Of a stretch of DNA of 64,000 nt, positions 9,773 through 19,240 are shown in pieces; the stretch's first letter is position 1, and every line of letters starts with the position of its first letter. The position numbers and the translations under genes were made by a program. Source of the DNA: Streptococcus pneumoniae. GTDB lineage: Bacteria > Bacillota > Bacilli > Lactobacillales > Streptococcaceae. Below the pieces are notes generated by a model. That model did no database searches, had not been told where the DNA came from, and was given only the letters and a program-made list of their open reading frames with translations. The stretch is from positions 62,001 to 126,000 of the forward strand of contig NZ_CRPU01000001.1 of assembly GCF_001096185.1 (NCBI RefSeq). Direction: 5' to 3'.

Positions 9773-10288
9773 ATGAAATTAACTTATGATGATAAAGTTC
9801 AGATCTATGAACTTAGAAAACAAGGATATAGCTTAGAGAAGCTTTCAAATAAATTTGGGATAAACAATTCTAATATTAGGTACATGATTAAATTGATTGA
9901 TCGTTACGGAATGGAGTTCGTCAAAAAAGGAAAAAATCGTTACTATTCTCCTGATTTAAAACAAGAAATGATTAATAAAGTCTTACGTGAAGGCTGGACT
10001 AAAGATAGAGTTTCTCTTGAATACGGCCTCCCAAGTCGTACGATACTTCTTAACTGGCTAGCACAATACAAGAAAAACGGGTATACTATTGTTGAGAAAA
10101 CAAGAGGGAGAGTACCTAAAATGGGACGTAAGCCAAAAAAGAGACCTGAAGAGAGAACAGAATTAGAACGTCTTCAAGCAGAAAATGAGTACCTGAGAGC
10201 GGAGAATGCCATCCTAAAAAAGTTAAGAGAACTCCGATTGAAGGAAGAAAAAGAGAAAGAAGAAAGACAGAAATTGTTCAAGAATTAA
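9773..10288 (+). CDS. IS3-family transposase OrfA (helix-turn-helix subunit)
   Basis: The 171-residue protein has two N-terminal HTH segments ([20 protein letters not shown] and a second near [20 protein letters not shown]) and a C-terminal leucine-zipper-like coiled coil ([20 protein letters not shown]). OrfA binds the terminal repeats. The start is the first ATG after the left-end hairpin, although the frame is open upstream into dinB. An A-AAA-AAG slippery site at 10216-10222 allows a -1 shift into orfB; the orfA stop overlaps the orfB ATG by one base. Confidence 0.9.
   Translation: MKLTYDDKVQIYELRKQGYSLEKLSNKFGINNSNIRYMIKLIDRYGMEFVKKGKNRYYSPDLKQEMINKVLREGWTKDRVSLEYGLPSRTILLNWLAQYKKNGYTIVEKTRGRVPKMGRKPKKRPEERTELERLQAENEYLRAENAILKKLRELRLKEEKEKEERQKLFKN
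10216..10222 (+). other. A6G programmed -1 frameshift site (OrfAB)
   Basis: The heptamer A-AAA-AAG is in the correct phase of orfA (codons Lys-Lys of ILKKLRE). The -1 frame is open from 10222 through the orfB ATG, so slippage yields an OrfAB fusion transposase, as in the IS150 group. Confidence 0.8.
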
Positions 10289-11121
10289 TGACTAAGTTTT
10301 CGTTAGATATTCTTCTAAAAGCTATTAAACTAGCTCGTTCGACCTACTACTATCATTTGAAACAGCTAGATAAACCAGATAATGACCAAGAGCTTAAAGC
10401 TGAAATTCAATCCATTTTTACCGAACACAAGGGAAATTATGGTTATCGCCGGGTTCATTTAGAACTAAGAAATCGTGGTTATCTGGTAAATCATAAAAGA
10501 GTTCAACGCTTGATGAAAGTACTCAATTTACAAGCTAAAACGCGACAGAAACGAAAATATTCTTCTCATAAAGGAGATGTTGGTAAGAAGGCAGAGAATC
10601 TCATTCAACGTCAATTTGAAGGCTTTAAACCAATGGAAAAGTGCTACACAGATGTGACAGAATTTGCCATTCCAGCAAGTACTCAAAAGCTTTACTTATC
10701 ACCAGTTTTAGATGGTTTTAATAGCGAAATTATCGCCTATAATCTTTCTTATTCTCCTAATTTAGAACAAATAAAAACGATGTTGGAACAGGCTTTCACA
10801 GAGAAACACTACGAGAATACGATTCTCCATAGTGACCAAGGCTGGCAATACCAACACGATTCTTATCATCGCTTCTTAGAGAGTAAGGGAATTCAAGCAT
10901 CCATGTCACGTAAGGGTAACAGCCCTGACAACGGCATGATGGAATCCTTCTTTGGCATTCTGAAATCGGAAATGTTTTATGGTTATGAGAAGTCATTTGA
11001 GTCGCTTAAGCAATTGGAACAAGCCATTGTAGATTATATTGATTACTACAACAATAAACGAATTAAGGTAAAATTAAAAGGACTCAGTCCTGTGCAATAC
11101 AGAACTAAATCCTTCGGATAA
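10288..11121 (+). CDS. IS3-family transposase OrfB (DDE catalytic domain)
   Basis: The 277-residue protein has an HTH_21-like start and an rve integrase core. The catalytic acids are recognisable in CYTDVTEFAI (D), ILHSDQGWQYQH (D) and GNSPDNGMMESFFGILKSE (E), followed by a normal C-terminal YNNKRIKVKLKGLSPVQYR block. No residue is missing. It is probably made mainly as the OrfAB fusion by frameshifting. Confidence 0.93.
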   Translation: MTKFSLDILLKAIKLARSTYYYHLKQLDKPDNDQELKAEIQSIFTEHKGNYGYRRVHLELRNRGYLVNHKRVQRLMKVLNLQAKTRQKRKYSSHKGDVGKKAENLIQRQFEGFKPMEKCYTDVTEFAIPASTQKLYLSPVLDGFNSEIIAYNLSYSPNLEQIKTMLEQAFTEKHYENTILHSDQGWQYQHDSYHRFLESKGIQASMSRKGNSPDNGMMESFFGILKSEMFYGYEKSFESLKQLEQAIVDYIDYYNNKRIKVKLKGLSPVQYRTKSFG

Positions 11122-11594
11122 ATTAATTGTCTAACTTTTTGGGGTCAGTACACAAATGGGCGTTTTTACTGGCGCTGACCTACTTGAAGTCCCTGAGGTG
11201 ACCCTAATAGACCGCTTTGGCAGACTGGGCTATGACCTTTATCGAAAGGCTCGTGGTATTCACAATTCCCCCGTCAAATCCAATCGCATCCGTAAATCAA
11301 TCGGCAAAGAGAAAACCTATGGAAAGATTCTCCGTGCCGAGGAAGACATCAAAAAAGAGCTGACTCTCCTATCAGAACGAGTCGCTCTCAATCTCAATCA
11401 ACAAGAGAAAACTGGAAAAATTGTCATTCTGAAAATCCGCTACGAGGACTTTTCAACTCTTACCAAACGAAAAAGTCTTTCTCAAAAAACACAGGATGCT
11501 AGTCAGATCAACCAAATAGCCCTGCAACTCTATGAAGAGTTAAGCGAGAAAGAAAGAGGTGTCCGCCTGTTGGGAATTACCATGACTGGATTTT

Positions 11595-11627
11595 AAAACC
11601 TTGAAGAGTTGCCCCTTCAAGGTTTTT
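11595..11627. terminator. Bidirectional terminator between dinB and uppP
   Basis: AAAACCTTGAA and TTCAAGGTTTTT form a stem between convergent genes, with A and T runs on either side. Confidence 0.8.
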
Positions 11628-11628
11628 C

Positions 11629-12474
11629 TTATACAAATAAACGGACAAAACTGTAAAGTAGCAAGACACCACCAAGCACGATACGGTATTTACCGAAAAG
11701 GGTAAAGTCGTGTTTTTTCACATAGCTGGTCAAAAAGCGAATAGCGACCATGCTGACTGCAAAAGCGACTCCCATCGCAACCAAGAGCAAGAACAATTGC
11801 CCAAAGCTCAAGAGCTGTCCTGCTTTCACAAATTTGAAAATCTTTAAAGCACTAGCTCCAAACATAACAGGAATTCCAAGATAGAAGGTAAATTCTGTCA
11901 CAACTGAACGACTGGTTCCATTTAACAAACCACCGACAATCGTTGCACCTGAACGGCTAGTCCCTGGTAAAAGAGCAAGAACTTGGAAGAGTCCGATATA
12001 GAAAGCTGTCGTATAAGGAAGCTTATCCAACTCTGTTACACTTGACTCGATAGCACGCGCTTTATTGCGCTTTTCCAAATAGATAAAGGCAATCCCATAG
12101 ATAATCAACATAAGAGCAACAGAAACCATGTTATGGAAGTGGGTATCAAACCAATCATCAAATTTAAAGACGGCAAGCAAAGGTAAAGTAGCAATCAAGA
12201 CCTTCAACCATAGTCTCCAAGTCTTACGAACTTCCTGCTTATCCTTAGTCGGTTTGAAAGGATTGAGCTTGTTAAAGTAAATGACCATAACCGCTAAAAT
12301 CGCACCAAGCTGAATCACAACATTAAACATGGACATAAAAGATTCATTCTGATTTTGGTATTGGATAAATTCCTCTGCTAAAATCAAGTGACCTGTACTG
12401 GAAATCGGCAACCATTCCGTAATTCCTTCAACAATTCCGAAGAAGATAGATTTTAAAATTTCAATAAGATACAT
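11629..12474 (-). CDS. uppP: Undecaprenyl-diphosphatase
   Basis: The 281-residue polytopic membrane protein of the UppP/BacA family recycles undecaprenyl pyrophosphate to the monophosphate carrier needed for peptidoglycan and other wall polymers, and is a known bacitracin resistance determinant. Family motifs are [17 protein letters not shown] (residues 16-32) and [15 protein letters not shown] (about 167-181), which hold the catalytic Glu, Ser and Arg. It is monocistronic: the upstream DUF2207 gene is also on the minus strand but lies about 60 bp away, with a GGAG-type site just before this start. Confidence 0.97.
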   Translation of the reverse strand: MYLIEILKSIFFGIVEGITEWLPISSTGHLILAEEFIQYQNQNESFMSMFNVVIQLGAILAVMVIYFNKLNPFKPTKDKQEVRKTWRLWLKVLIATLPLLAVFKFDDWFDTHFHNMVSVALMLIIYGIAFIYLEKRNKARAIESSVTELDKLPYTTAFYIGLFQVLALLPGTSRSGATIVGGLLNGTSRSVVTEFTFYLGIPVMFGASALKIFKFVKAGQLLSFGQLFLLLVAMGVAFAVSMVAIRFLTSYVKKHDFTLFGKYRIVLGGVLLLYSFVRLFV

Positions 12475-12535
12475 AGATTACTCCTTTTTTCTATCTTCCA
12501 TTATAGCATACTTTTTCAGTCTATGACAGTTCTCT

Positions 12536-14425
12536 TTAAAAGGCACCGATACTGCCGCCACCTCCGCCTCCAGAGAAGCCACCGCCAGAACTTCCACTTC
12601 CAGAAGATACGGAATAGGTACTTGCTGTATTTGCGACACTGGCATAATGGCTCATTTGCGCGCTTGAATGATAAAACATACTATGCCAACCATAAGCTAC
12701 ATATAGATTGATATCTGGATTTTCCACTTGGATATGATGAACCTTCATCAAATGGCTGACCTTGTCTGCATAGCCAAATAAGGTCGCATAGACCAAGAGG
12801 CGATTCCAGACCACAATACTTTCCAATTCAGCCTGATCCAATCGTGCAATCTCACGCAACATATTTTCAAAACTGGTCCAGAGGTAGTATACTTCTGCTC
12901 CTGCTTCATTTAGGACACCATCACGATTATCTAGCCGAAGCTTCCAATAATAGAAAACAGCCAAAACCAAACCTAGAAAACCAAGTATAGGCAAGGGGAG
13001 GAAAAGATAGCCATAAACATCCAAACTGTACAAGAACAAACCAAATCCGATAAATAGGGGTAGGATAGTAGAGAGTCCCATCCCCACTTGCAAGGCCTTT
13101 TCTCCACCAGTCAAGGGACGATAATAATCCGGAAGCCCCCAGAAGGCAACTCGATTTCTCACCCCTTCTTGCATCTCTTTCAATACTTCTTCAAAAGAAG
13201 ATTTGAGCTGACGCCCTCTTGCTTGAATCCGTTTTTCATCAGCAGTTTTGGCTCCACGATAAAGACTATCAGATACCTTGTAATCCGCAAACAAATTGGA
13301 AAGAGTTTCTTCTTTTTTGCCTGAAAAAGCCAGATTTAGACAGTCTTTCTCAAAGCTTGACAAACCATCTTCTTTGACCAGCCTCAAACCAACTGCATCT
13401 CCTTCTGAAATAATAGAGACATTCCCACGGTCTATCACATCTAGCAAGGTAGCTTGAATAAGTTGGTCAAAGGTAAATTTACCTGCTCCTTTTGTTAGAG
13501 GACTCACTTCCTCCAAGGAGGTCGAGTAGACAGCCTCTGATAAAACCATAGGCTCTAATTCCATTGGTGGTTCGTAAAGACGATGATTTTTGGCATATTT
13601 GACTGAAGGAGTGGTTTTTCTTCTATAAATAAAATAGAAGCAAACACTCAATAACAAGGAGATAGAAAGTATTGAAGGAAACACCCACGTAACGAGTTGT
13701 TTACTTTGATTTTTTTCTCTAACAATCGAGTCTTCTATCTTATTAAACTCCTCTAAACGATTTCCTTTCAAGCCCTGATCCCTAGCACTAGCAAAATCGG
13801 TCCGAGGCCAGTAGGCATGCAATTCAACTCCACGCTTAGCCGGAAGATTGTCCAAACGAATAGTATAATCAAGGCTACTCTTTTCAATCGCTCCCTCTCT
13901 AAAAAGTTTCCCTGTATGGAAAAAGAGTTTTTCTGCCCCCTTGTCTCCCCTTACATGAAATTCAAACTTTCCAATAGTCCCTGAACTATCTGTTAAAGGT
14001 TGCCAATTTAATTCAGCGATGTCATCATATAGAAAAAGCAAATTTTTTAAATTCCATGTGATGTCAACTTCAACTGTGTCACCTTCCTGACCTGGATTAT
14101 ATACTTTCACAGTATAACCATTCGCTTCTTCGGTCACTTCGCTAGTAACGTCTGCTAGTTCAGCTCCATTTTTCGATGCCTGAACCTTCGGATGAGGATC
14201 AATGTCAAATCCACTAGGCATCTTGCCCGCACGTCCAAGTCCCACGATTTGGCCCTTAAAGTCCTCCTCAAACTGATAAACTATCTTTTGTCTAAATTCT
14301 GCCGTATTATCTGCATGAATATACAAATCACCTTGATAAGAGTTTATCTTAAAATCAATAGCGAAAACAGAAAATGGCAGAAGGCAAAACAAGCCAAACA
14401 TCAGTAAGAAAAAAGTTTTTTTCAT
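12536..14425 (-). CDS. DUF2207 membrane protein with glycine-rich tail
   Basis: The 629-residue protein has a signal peptide (MKKTFFLLMFGLFCLLPFSV...), an extracytoplasmic N-terminal DUF2207 domain, transmembrane segments near residues 245-265 and 455-505, and a C-terminal tail ending SGGGFSGGGGGGSIGAF, a feature of this family (TPM/DUF2207 type). Function is unknown; it is usually described as a predicted membrane protein of the envelope. ATG 14425 is preferred over the adjacent TTG. It sits between uppP and the divergent glnPH operon. Confidence 0.85.
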   Translation of the reverse strand: MKKTFFLLMFGLFCLLPFSVFAIDFKINSYQGDLYIHADNTAEFRQKIVYQFEEDFKGQIVGLGRAGKMPSGFDIDPHPKVQASKNGAELADVTSEVTEEANGYTVKVYNPGQEGDTVEVDITWNLKNLLFLYDDIAELNWQPLTDSSGTIGKFEFHVRGDKGAEKLFFHTGKLFREGAIEKSSLDYTIRLDNLPAKRGVELHAYWPRTDFASARDQGLKGNRLEEFNKIEDSIVREKNQSKQLVTWVFPSILSISLLLSVCFYFIYRRKTTPSVKYAKNHRLYEPPMELEPMVLSEAVYSTSLEEVSPLTKGAGKFTFDQLIQATLLDVIDRGNVSIISEGDAVGLRLVKEDGLSSFEKDCLNLAFSGKKEETLSNLFADYKVSDSLYRGAKTADEKRIQARGRQLKSSFEEVLKEMQEGVRNRVAFWGLPDYYRPLTGGEKALQVGMGLSTILPLFIGFGLFLYSLDVYGYLFLPLPILGFLGLVLAVFYYWKLRLDNRDGVLNEAGAEVYYLWTSFENMLREIARLDQAELESIVVWNRLLVYATLFGYADKVSHLMKVHHIQVENPDINLYVAYGWHSMFYHSSAQMSHYASVANTASTYSVSSGSGSSGGGFSGGGGGGSIGAF

Positions 14426-14492
14426 CAACTAAGCCCCCTTTTTATCTTTCTTATCATTATAACATTTTTTCGCAAGTAAAGGCTTACTTATG

Positions 14493-14521
14493 TTGAAAAA
14501 TTACGCATTTTTCGATAAAAT
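14493..14521 (+). promoter_or_regulatory. glnPH-glnQ promoter
   Basis: TTGAAA (14493-14498) and TAAAAT (14516-14521) are 17 bp apart, 42 bp before the glnPH start. Confidence 0.65.
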
Positions 14522-14562
14522 AGGAGACAGTTATTTTTTAATAGATTAGAATAGGAGAAATC

Positions 14563-16128
14563 ATGAGAAAAATATACTTATCTATTTTCACAAGTCTCTT
14601 GCTGATGCTGGGACTTGTCAATGTTGTCCAAGCCGATGAATATTTACGCATCGGGATGGAAGCAGCATATGCCCCCTTTAACTGGACTCAGGATGATGAT
14701 AGCAATGGAGCTGTCAAAATCGATGGAACCAACCAGTATGCCAATGGATACGATGTCCAGATTGCCAAGAAAATCGCTAAGGACTTAGGCAAAGAGCCTT
14801 TGGTTGTTAAAACCAAGTGGGAAGGTTTAGTCCCTGCCCTTACTTCTGGTAAGATTGACATGATTATCGCGGGTATGAGTCCTACTGCTGAGCGCAAACA
14901 AGAAATTGCCTTTTCAAGCAGTTACTACACTAGCGAACCAGTTCTACTTGTCAAAAAAGATTCTGCCTACGCAAATGCCAAATCTTTGGATGACTTTAAT
15001 GGTGCAAAAATCACTTCTCAACAAGGTGTTTACCTTTATGACTTGATTTCACAAATCTCAGGCGCTAAAAAAGAAACAGCCATGGGAGACTTCGCTCAAA
15101 TGCGCCAAGCTCTTGAGGCTGGTGTCATCGATGCCTATGTTTCTGAACGCCCAGAAGCTCTGACTGCTGAAGCTGCTAACTCTAAGTTCAAGATGATCCA
15201 AGTAGAACCAGGTTTCAAAACTGGGGAAGAAGATACAGCTATCGCCATTGGACTTCGTAAAGATGACAATCGTATTAGCCAAATCAATGCCAGCATTGAC
15301 ACCATTTCAAAAGATGACCAAGTTACCTTGATGGATCGTATGATCAAGGAACAACCTGCCGAAGCTACAACAACTGAAGAGACTAGCAGTAGTTTCTTTA
15401 GCCAAGTCGCTAAAATTCTTTCTGAGAACTGGCAACAACTCTTGCGTGGTGCTGGTATCACTCTTTTAATCTCTATTGTCGGAACCATCATAGGTCTCAT
15501 TATTGGTCTTGCTATCGGTGTCTTCCGTACTGCTCCTCTATCTGAGAATAAAGCCATTTATGGCCTACAAAAATTAGTTGGCTGGATTCTCAATGTCTAC
15601 ATTGAAATTTTCCGTGGAACGCCAATGATCGTTCAATCGATGGTTATCTACTATGGAACTGCCCAAGCTTTCGGGATCAACCTTGACCGTACACTAGCTG
15701 CTATCTTCATCGTTTCGATCAACACCGGTGCCTACATGACTGAAATTGTTCGTGGTGGTATCCTGGCAGTTGACAAGGGACAATTTGAAGCTGCGACTGC
15801 TCTTGGTATGACTCATAACCAAACCATGCGTAAGATTGTCCTACCTCAGGTTGTCCGCAATATCCTACCAGCAACTGGTAATGAATTTGTCATCAATATC
15901 AAAGATACATCTGTATTGAACGTTATCTCTGTTGTCGAACTTTATTTCTCAGGAAATACCGTGGCAACACAAACCTATCAATACTTCCAGACATTTACAA
16001 TCATCGCCGTGATTTACTTTGTCCTCACCTTCACCGTAACACGTATCCTACGCTTCATCGAACGCTGCATGGACATGGATACCTATACTACCGGTGCTAA
16101 CCAAATGCAAACGGAGGATTTGAAATAA
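14563..16128 (+). CDS. glnPH: Amino acid (glutamine-type) ABC transporter, fused binding protein and permease
   Basis: The 521-residue protein has a signal peptide (to about [10 protein letters not shown], residue 25), a periplasmic-type binding domain (about 25-265) beginning [16 protein letters not shown], then a HisM-type permease domain (about 290-510) with the EAA loop around [20 protein letters not shown]. The fusion of binding protein and permease is normal for streptococcal glutamine/polar amino acid transporters. The downstream ATPase gene overlaps at the TAATG junction, so the two form an operon. The exact substrate (Gln versus Glu/Asn) is inferred from family. Confidence 0.9.
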   Translation: MRKIYLSIFTSLLLMLGLVNVVQADEYLRIGMEAAYAPFNWTQDDDSNGAVKIDGTNQYANGYDVQIAKKIAKDLGKEPLVVKTKWEGLVPALTSGKIDMIIAGMSPTAERKQEIAFSSSYYTSEPVLLVKKDSAYANAKSLDDFNGAKITSQQGVYLYDLISQISGAKKETAMGDFAQMRQALEAGVIDAYVSERPEALTAEAANSKFKMIQVEPGFKTGEEDTAIAIGLRKDDNRISQINASIDTISKDDQVTLMDRMIKEQPAEATTTEETSSSFFSQVAKILSENWQQLLRGAGITLLISIVGTIIGLIIGLAIGVFRTAPLSENKAIYGLQKLVGWILNVYIEIFRGTPMIVQSMVIYYGTAQAFGINLDRTLAAIFIVSINTGAYMTEIVRGGILAVDKGQFEAATALGMTHNQTMRKIVLPQVVRNILPATGNEFVINIKDTSVLNVISVVELYFSGNTVATQTYQYFQTFTIIAVIYFVLTFTVTRILRFIERCMDMDTYTTGANQMQTEDLK

Positions 16129-16868
16129 TGACACAAGCAATCCTTGAAATTAAACACCTCAAAAAATCCTATGGACAAAACGAAGTGCTAAAAGACATTT
16201 CTCTCACTGTCCACAAGGGAGAGGTCATCTCTATCATCGGAAGCTCTGGAAGCGGGAAATCAACCTTCCTACGCTCCATTAACCTACTTGAAACGCCAAC
16301 TGATGGACAAATCCTTTATCATGGACAAAACGTCCTCGAAAAAGGCTATGACCTCACGCAATACCGTGAAAAGTTGGGGATGGTTTTCCAATCCTTTAAC
16401 CTCTTTGAAAATCTCAACGTTCTTGAAAACACAATCGTCGCTCAGACGACTGTCCTTAAACGCGAACGTACAGAAGCTGAAAAAATTGCCAAAGAAAACC
16501 TAGAAAAAGTCGGCATGGGAGAACACTACTGGCAAGCCAAACCAAAACAACTCTCAGGTGGTCAAAAACAACGTGTGGCCATCGCTCGTGCCCTTTCAAT
16601 GAATCCAGACGCTATTCTCTTTGATGAACCAACATCAGCTCTCGATCCAGAAATGGTTGGAGAAGTCCTCAAAATCATGCAAGATCTGGCTCAAGAAGGC
16701 TTGACCATGATTGTTGTAACCCACGAAATGGAATTCGCTCGTGATGTCTCTCACCGTGTTATCTTTATGGATAAGGGTGTGATTGCTGAAGAAGGCAAAC
16801 CAGAAGATCTCTTCACCAATCCTAAAGAAGACCGTACAAAAGAGTTCCTTCAACGCTATCTCAAATAA
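16128..16868 (+). CDS. glnQ: Amino acid ABC transporter ATP-binding protein
   Basis: The 246-residue ATPase shows Walker [10 protein letters not shown], signature LSGGQKQR, Walker [14 protein letters not shown] and the switch His in VVTHEMEFA. It energises GlnPH and overlaps it by one base. The length and motifs are typical for GlnQ/HisP-type polar amino acid transporters. A terminator follows at once. Confidence 0.95.
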   Translation: MTQAILEIKHLKKSYGQNEVLKDISLTVHKGEVISIIGSSGSGKSTFLRSINLLETPTDGQILYHGQNVLEKGYDLTQYREKLGMVFQSFNLFENLNVLENTIVAQTTVLKRERTEAEKIAKENLEKVGMGEHYWQAKPKQLSGGQKQRVAIARALSMNPDAILFDEPTSALDPEMVGEVLKIMQDLAQEGLTMIVVTHEMEFARDVSHRVIFMDKGVIAEEGKPEDLFTNPKEDRTKEFLQRYLK

Positions 16869-16872
16869 AAAG

Positions 16873-16902
16873 AAAAGGCTGCATCAACCGTGCAGTCTTT
16901 TT
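16873..16902 (+). terminator. Terminator of glnPH-glnQ
   Basis: AAAGGCTGCA and TGCAGTCTTT pair (with one G-U) around a 7-base loop, followed by further T residues. Confidence 0.8.
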
Positions 16903-16974
16903 GCTGTCCAAAATGAAAAGGCAGATTCTCTATCTCTACTACTTGAGGGTCAAGAATCCGCCGTTATCCAAAGA

Positions 16975-17190
16975 TTAATCTTCAAATTTTTCATGATTTT
17001 TTTCATAGAAATCAATTAGGCCTAGGGCTGTTTCAAATGAAATATTTTTTACTTTTGCACGACCCTGCGCCAGAGCAATGATAGACATTTCACGTGCATT
17101 CGTTTCTTTAGAGATACGGTAGCCTGTGATTTTCTTATCACGAACCCAGCCAACAACTGATTCTACTTTTTCAAAGTTTGACTTAGCCAT
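16975..17190 (-). CDS. Small conserved hypothetical protein, HTH-like
   Basis: The 71-residue protein (MAKSNFEKVESVVGWVRDKK...) has a central block, GYRISKETNAREMSIIALAQ, that resembles a helix-turn-helix, so a small DNA-binding role is possible. A normal AGGAG site precedes it. It is monocistronic, convergent to glnQ, and no function is known. Its length and basic/acidic mix argue for a real gene rather than a shadow ORF. Confidence 0.75.
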   Translation of the reverse strand: MAKSNFEKVESVVGWVRDKKITGYRISKETNAREMSIIALAQGRAKVKNISFETALGLIDFYEKNHEKFED

Positions 17191-17804
17191 GTTTTTCTCC
17201 TATTTTCTTCTTTACAATACTTAATTGTATACGTTTTTACTACTTTTGTCAATAAAAAAACATATATTCAACGAAAATAATTAGTTCAGAATTTTCTTAC
17301 TTCCTTTTTAAAGCCGATAATATATAGGTTTTGCTAGCCTCTACACCATAAATATTTGCTAATAAAAATATTGTATTATTACCCTCTTGAGGTGCAAAAT
17401 TATTCAAGCTTTTTAAAAAAATGCTTCTCTATTCCCGTAAGATAGCTTATTTCTTCAATTTAAGAACTGAAGATGACAGTCCTAACCTTTAGAAATCCAA
17501 GCATTCACTATCCTATCTTTCTTCCTCAATAAATCATCTGAGAGATAGGTATTCCTTATATCCTTCAAATTCATCACTCATTTGGATATTGAGGTGCTAG
17601 CCTAAAACCAAACACCCGATTATCTAAACCATTCTTAATAAAGATGACAAGACAGATAAGCTCAGTCAATTACTTATATATCCTTTTAATATGGTATGTT
17701 TGTCAATAAAAAGAAATCAAATCACATCTTAAAGACCGTGTGAGTTTACTTTTCAAAATAGATGGGAAATCTAAATGAAGGATGGAAATCTGAGCCAAAC
17801 ATCA
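17191..17804. other. Long intergenic stretch, nothing recognised
   Basis: About 610 bp between the small HTH-like gene and the MITE-like element. It is AT-rich with no open frame of note; probably decayed DNA. Confidence 0.5.
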
Positions 17805-17897
17805 TAAGTGCTATAATGAACAGAAGTAAGAATTGCACGATAAGTTTCCTAAAACCATAGGAATCGCCCCCTTTCTTCATCTTCATTATAGCACCTA
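17805..17897. repeat. MITE-like element with terminal inverted repeats (candidate RUP)
   Basis: GTGCTATAATGAA (17808-17820) and TTCATTATAGCAC (17882-17894) are perfect 13-bp inverted ends, next to TA dinucleotides on both sides, enclosing about 60 bp with an inner TTCCTA/TAGGAA hairpin. Size and TA flanks fit pneumococcal RUP elements mobilised by IS630-type transposases; the assignment is inference. Confidence 0.5.
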
Positions 17898-17939
17898 TAC
17901 ATCAGTTGTGCAAATAATATGATATTTTTTTATTAGTCC

Positions 17940-19190
17940 TCAGACAAGCATATTATAAAGCGTTTCATTCCCATTTAAGTTAATATAAGCCGGATCAAAA
18001 CTTTCCATTCTACGGATTAAACCTGCATAATCATGCTTATCTGCTAAAGCGATCCCGATCAATACTGGACCTGTTCCCTTGCTAGCTCGTTTGATATACT
18101 CAAAACGGGTGATATCATCATTTGGCCCCAGGATATCATTTACAAATTCACGCAATGCTCCTGGACGCTGTGGAAAATTGACCACAAAGTAATGCTTGAT
18201 CCCATCATAAATCAAGGCACGTTCTTCCATTTCTGGCATACGGTTGATATCATTATTTCCTCCAGAAATGATACAACAAATGGTTTTCCCCTTAATATAT
18301 TCAGCTAAAACCTCTAAAGAAGCGATACTAGCCGCTCCAGCAGGTTCTGCGACAATCCCTTGCTTAGAGTAGAGGTCAATCAAGGTTTCAGAAATCAATC
18401 CCTCGTCGACACCTACTAAGGTTTGAACATGTTGACGAGTTGCCTCATAGGTCAACTGTCCTACCTTTTGCACAGCAATCCCATCCGCAAATTTGTCAAT
18501 TTCTTTGAGTTTGACTGGACCACCAGCTTCAAAAGCAGCCTTCATAGAACGCGCTCCATTAGCCTCTACCCCAATGACTTCAATCTCTGGACTTGTTTCC
18601 TTAATATAAGTAGAAACTCCAGCAATGAGACCACCACCTCCAACAGGAACTAAGACAGCATCAAAATCAATCGATTCTTTTCGAGCTTCTTCTAAAATCT
18701 CATAAGCAACAGTCCCTTGACCTGCTTGGACATGAGCATCATCAAAGGGATCAATAAAGGTACGATTTTCAGAGACTGTAAATTCTTGAGCTGCTTTGGC
18801 TGAGGCATCAAAGGTATCTCCAACTAGTTTAATAGTTACAAAATCCCCACCAAAAAAGCGAACCTGACCAATCTTTTGTTGCGGAGTGGTAATGGGCATA
18901 AAAATAGTAGCAGGAATTTTCATCTCATTACAAGTATAGGCTACTCCCTGCGCATGATTTCCCGCAGAAGCACAGACTACCCCACGCTCACGTTCTTCCT
19001 TGCTGAGTTGGGAAATGGCATAATAAGCACCACGAATTTTAAAAGAACGAACACGCTGGGCATTTTCCTTTTTCAAATAAATCTTAGCACCATACTTCTC
19101 CGATAAATAATGGTCATAATCCAGTGGGGTATTCACAACCACACCGTTCAAGACCTTGTGAGCCTTGATGATATCTTTTGAACTTAACAT
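17940..19190 (-). CDS. ilvA: Threonine ammonia-lyase (threonine dehydratase), biosynthetic
   Basis: The 416-residue PLP enzyme deaminates threonine to 2-oxobutanoate, the first step of isoleucine synthesis. The PLP lysine lies in VRSFKIRGAYYA, the glycine loop in VPVGGGGLIAG, and a single C-terminal ACT-like regulatory domain (about residues 330-416) gives feedback control by isoleucine. It is last in the minus-strand block after ilvB-ilvN-ilvC and a small unknown gene, separated from that gene by a hairpin terminator, so expression may be partly independent. Confidence 0.96.
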   Translation of the reverse strand: MLSSKDIIKAHKVLNGVVVNTPLDYDHYLSEKYGAKIYLKKENAQRVRSFKIRGAYYAISQLSKEERERGVVCASAGNHAQGVAYTCNEMKIPATIFMPITTPQQKIGQVRFFGGDFVTIKLVGDTFDASAKAAQEFTVSENRTFIDPFDDAHVQAGQGTVAYEILEEARKESIDFDAVLVPVGGGGLIAGVSTYIKETSPEIEVIGVEANGARSMKAAFEAGGPVKLKEIDKFADGIAVQKVGQLTYEATRQHVQTLVGVDEGLISETLIDLYSKQGIVAEPAGAASIASLEVLAEYIKGKTICCIISGGNNDINRMPEMEERALIYDGIKHYFVVNFPQRPGALREFVNDILGPNDDITRFEYIKRASKGTGPVLIGIALADKHDYAGLIRRMESFDPAYINLNGNETLYNMLV

Positions 19191-19210
19191 ATAAAACCTC
19201 TTTTTCTATA

Positions 19211-19238
19211 AAAAACAGTCACTAATGACTGTTTTTTT
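19211..19238. terminator. Terminator between the small ilv-linked gene and ilvA
   Basis: AAAAACAGTCA and TGACTGTTTTT form an 11-bp stem with a 4-base loop. The symmetrical A/T runs allow function on either strand. Confidence 0.8.
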
Positions 19239-19240
19239 AG

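Larger units (their letters stand above)
9717..11152 (+). mobile_element. Complete IS3-family (IS150/IS861-like group) insertion sequence
   Basis: The element is 1436 bp. The left end is TGAACTGCACCCC and the right end, read inward, is TGTACTGACCCC; the 23-bp terminal repeats match at 19 positions and have TG...CA tips. A CAAA direct repeat flanks it (9713-9716 and 11153-11156). It carries orfA and orfB with intact DDE residues and an A6G frameshift site, so it may still be active. Confidence 0.93.
9095..11596 (+). pseudogene. dinB: DNA polymerase IV gene interrupted by an IS3-family element
   Basis: Residues 1 to about 208 (9095-9718) encode the catalytic part of a Y-family polymerase, with [13 protein letters not shown] and [13 protein letters not shown] carrying the metal-binding acidic residues. 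Coding resumes at 11153 with [14 protein letters not shown] and runs to 11596 through the little-finger domain. Removing 9717-11152 and one CAAA copy restores one reading frame (HQMGVF), so the break is recent. The 5' part reads in frame into the IS and the 3' part keeps a native ATG, but neither half should be a working translesion polymerase. AAGGAGC precedes the start by 7 bases. Confidence 0.95.

Noticed and set aside
11156-11596. Separate gene for the DinB C-terminal part
   Set aside because: It is the 3' fragment of the IS-interrupted dinB; its ATG is the native internal Met and no ribosome site precedes it.
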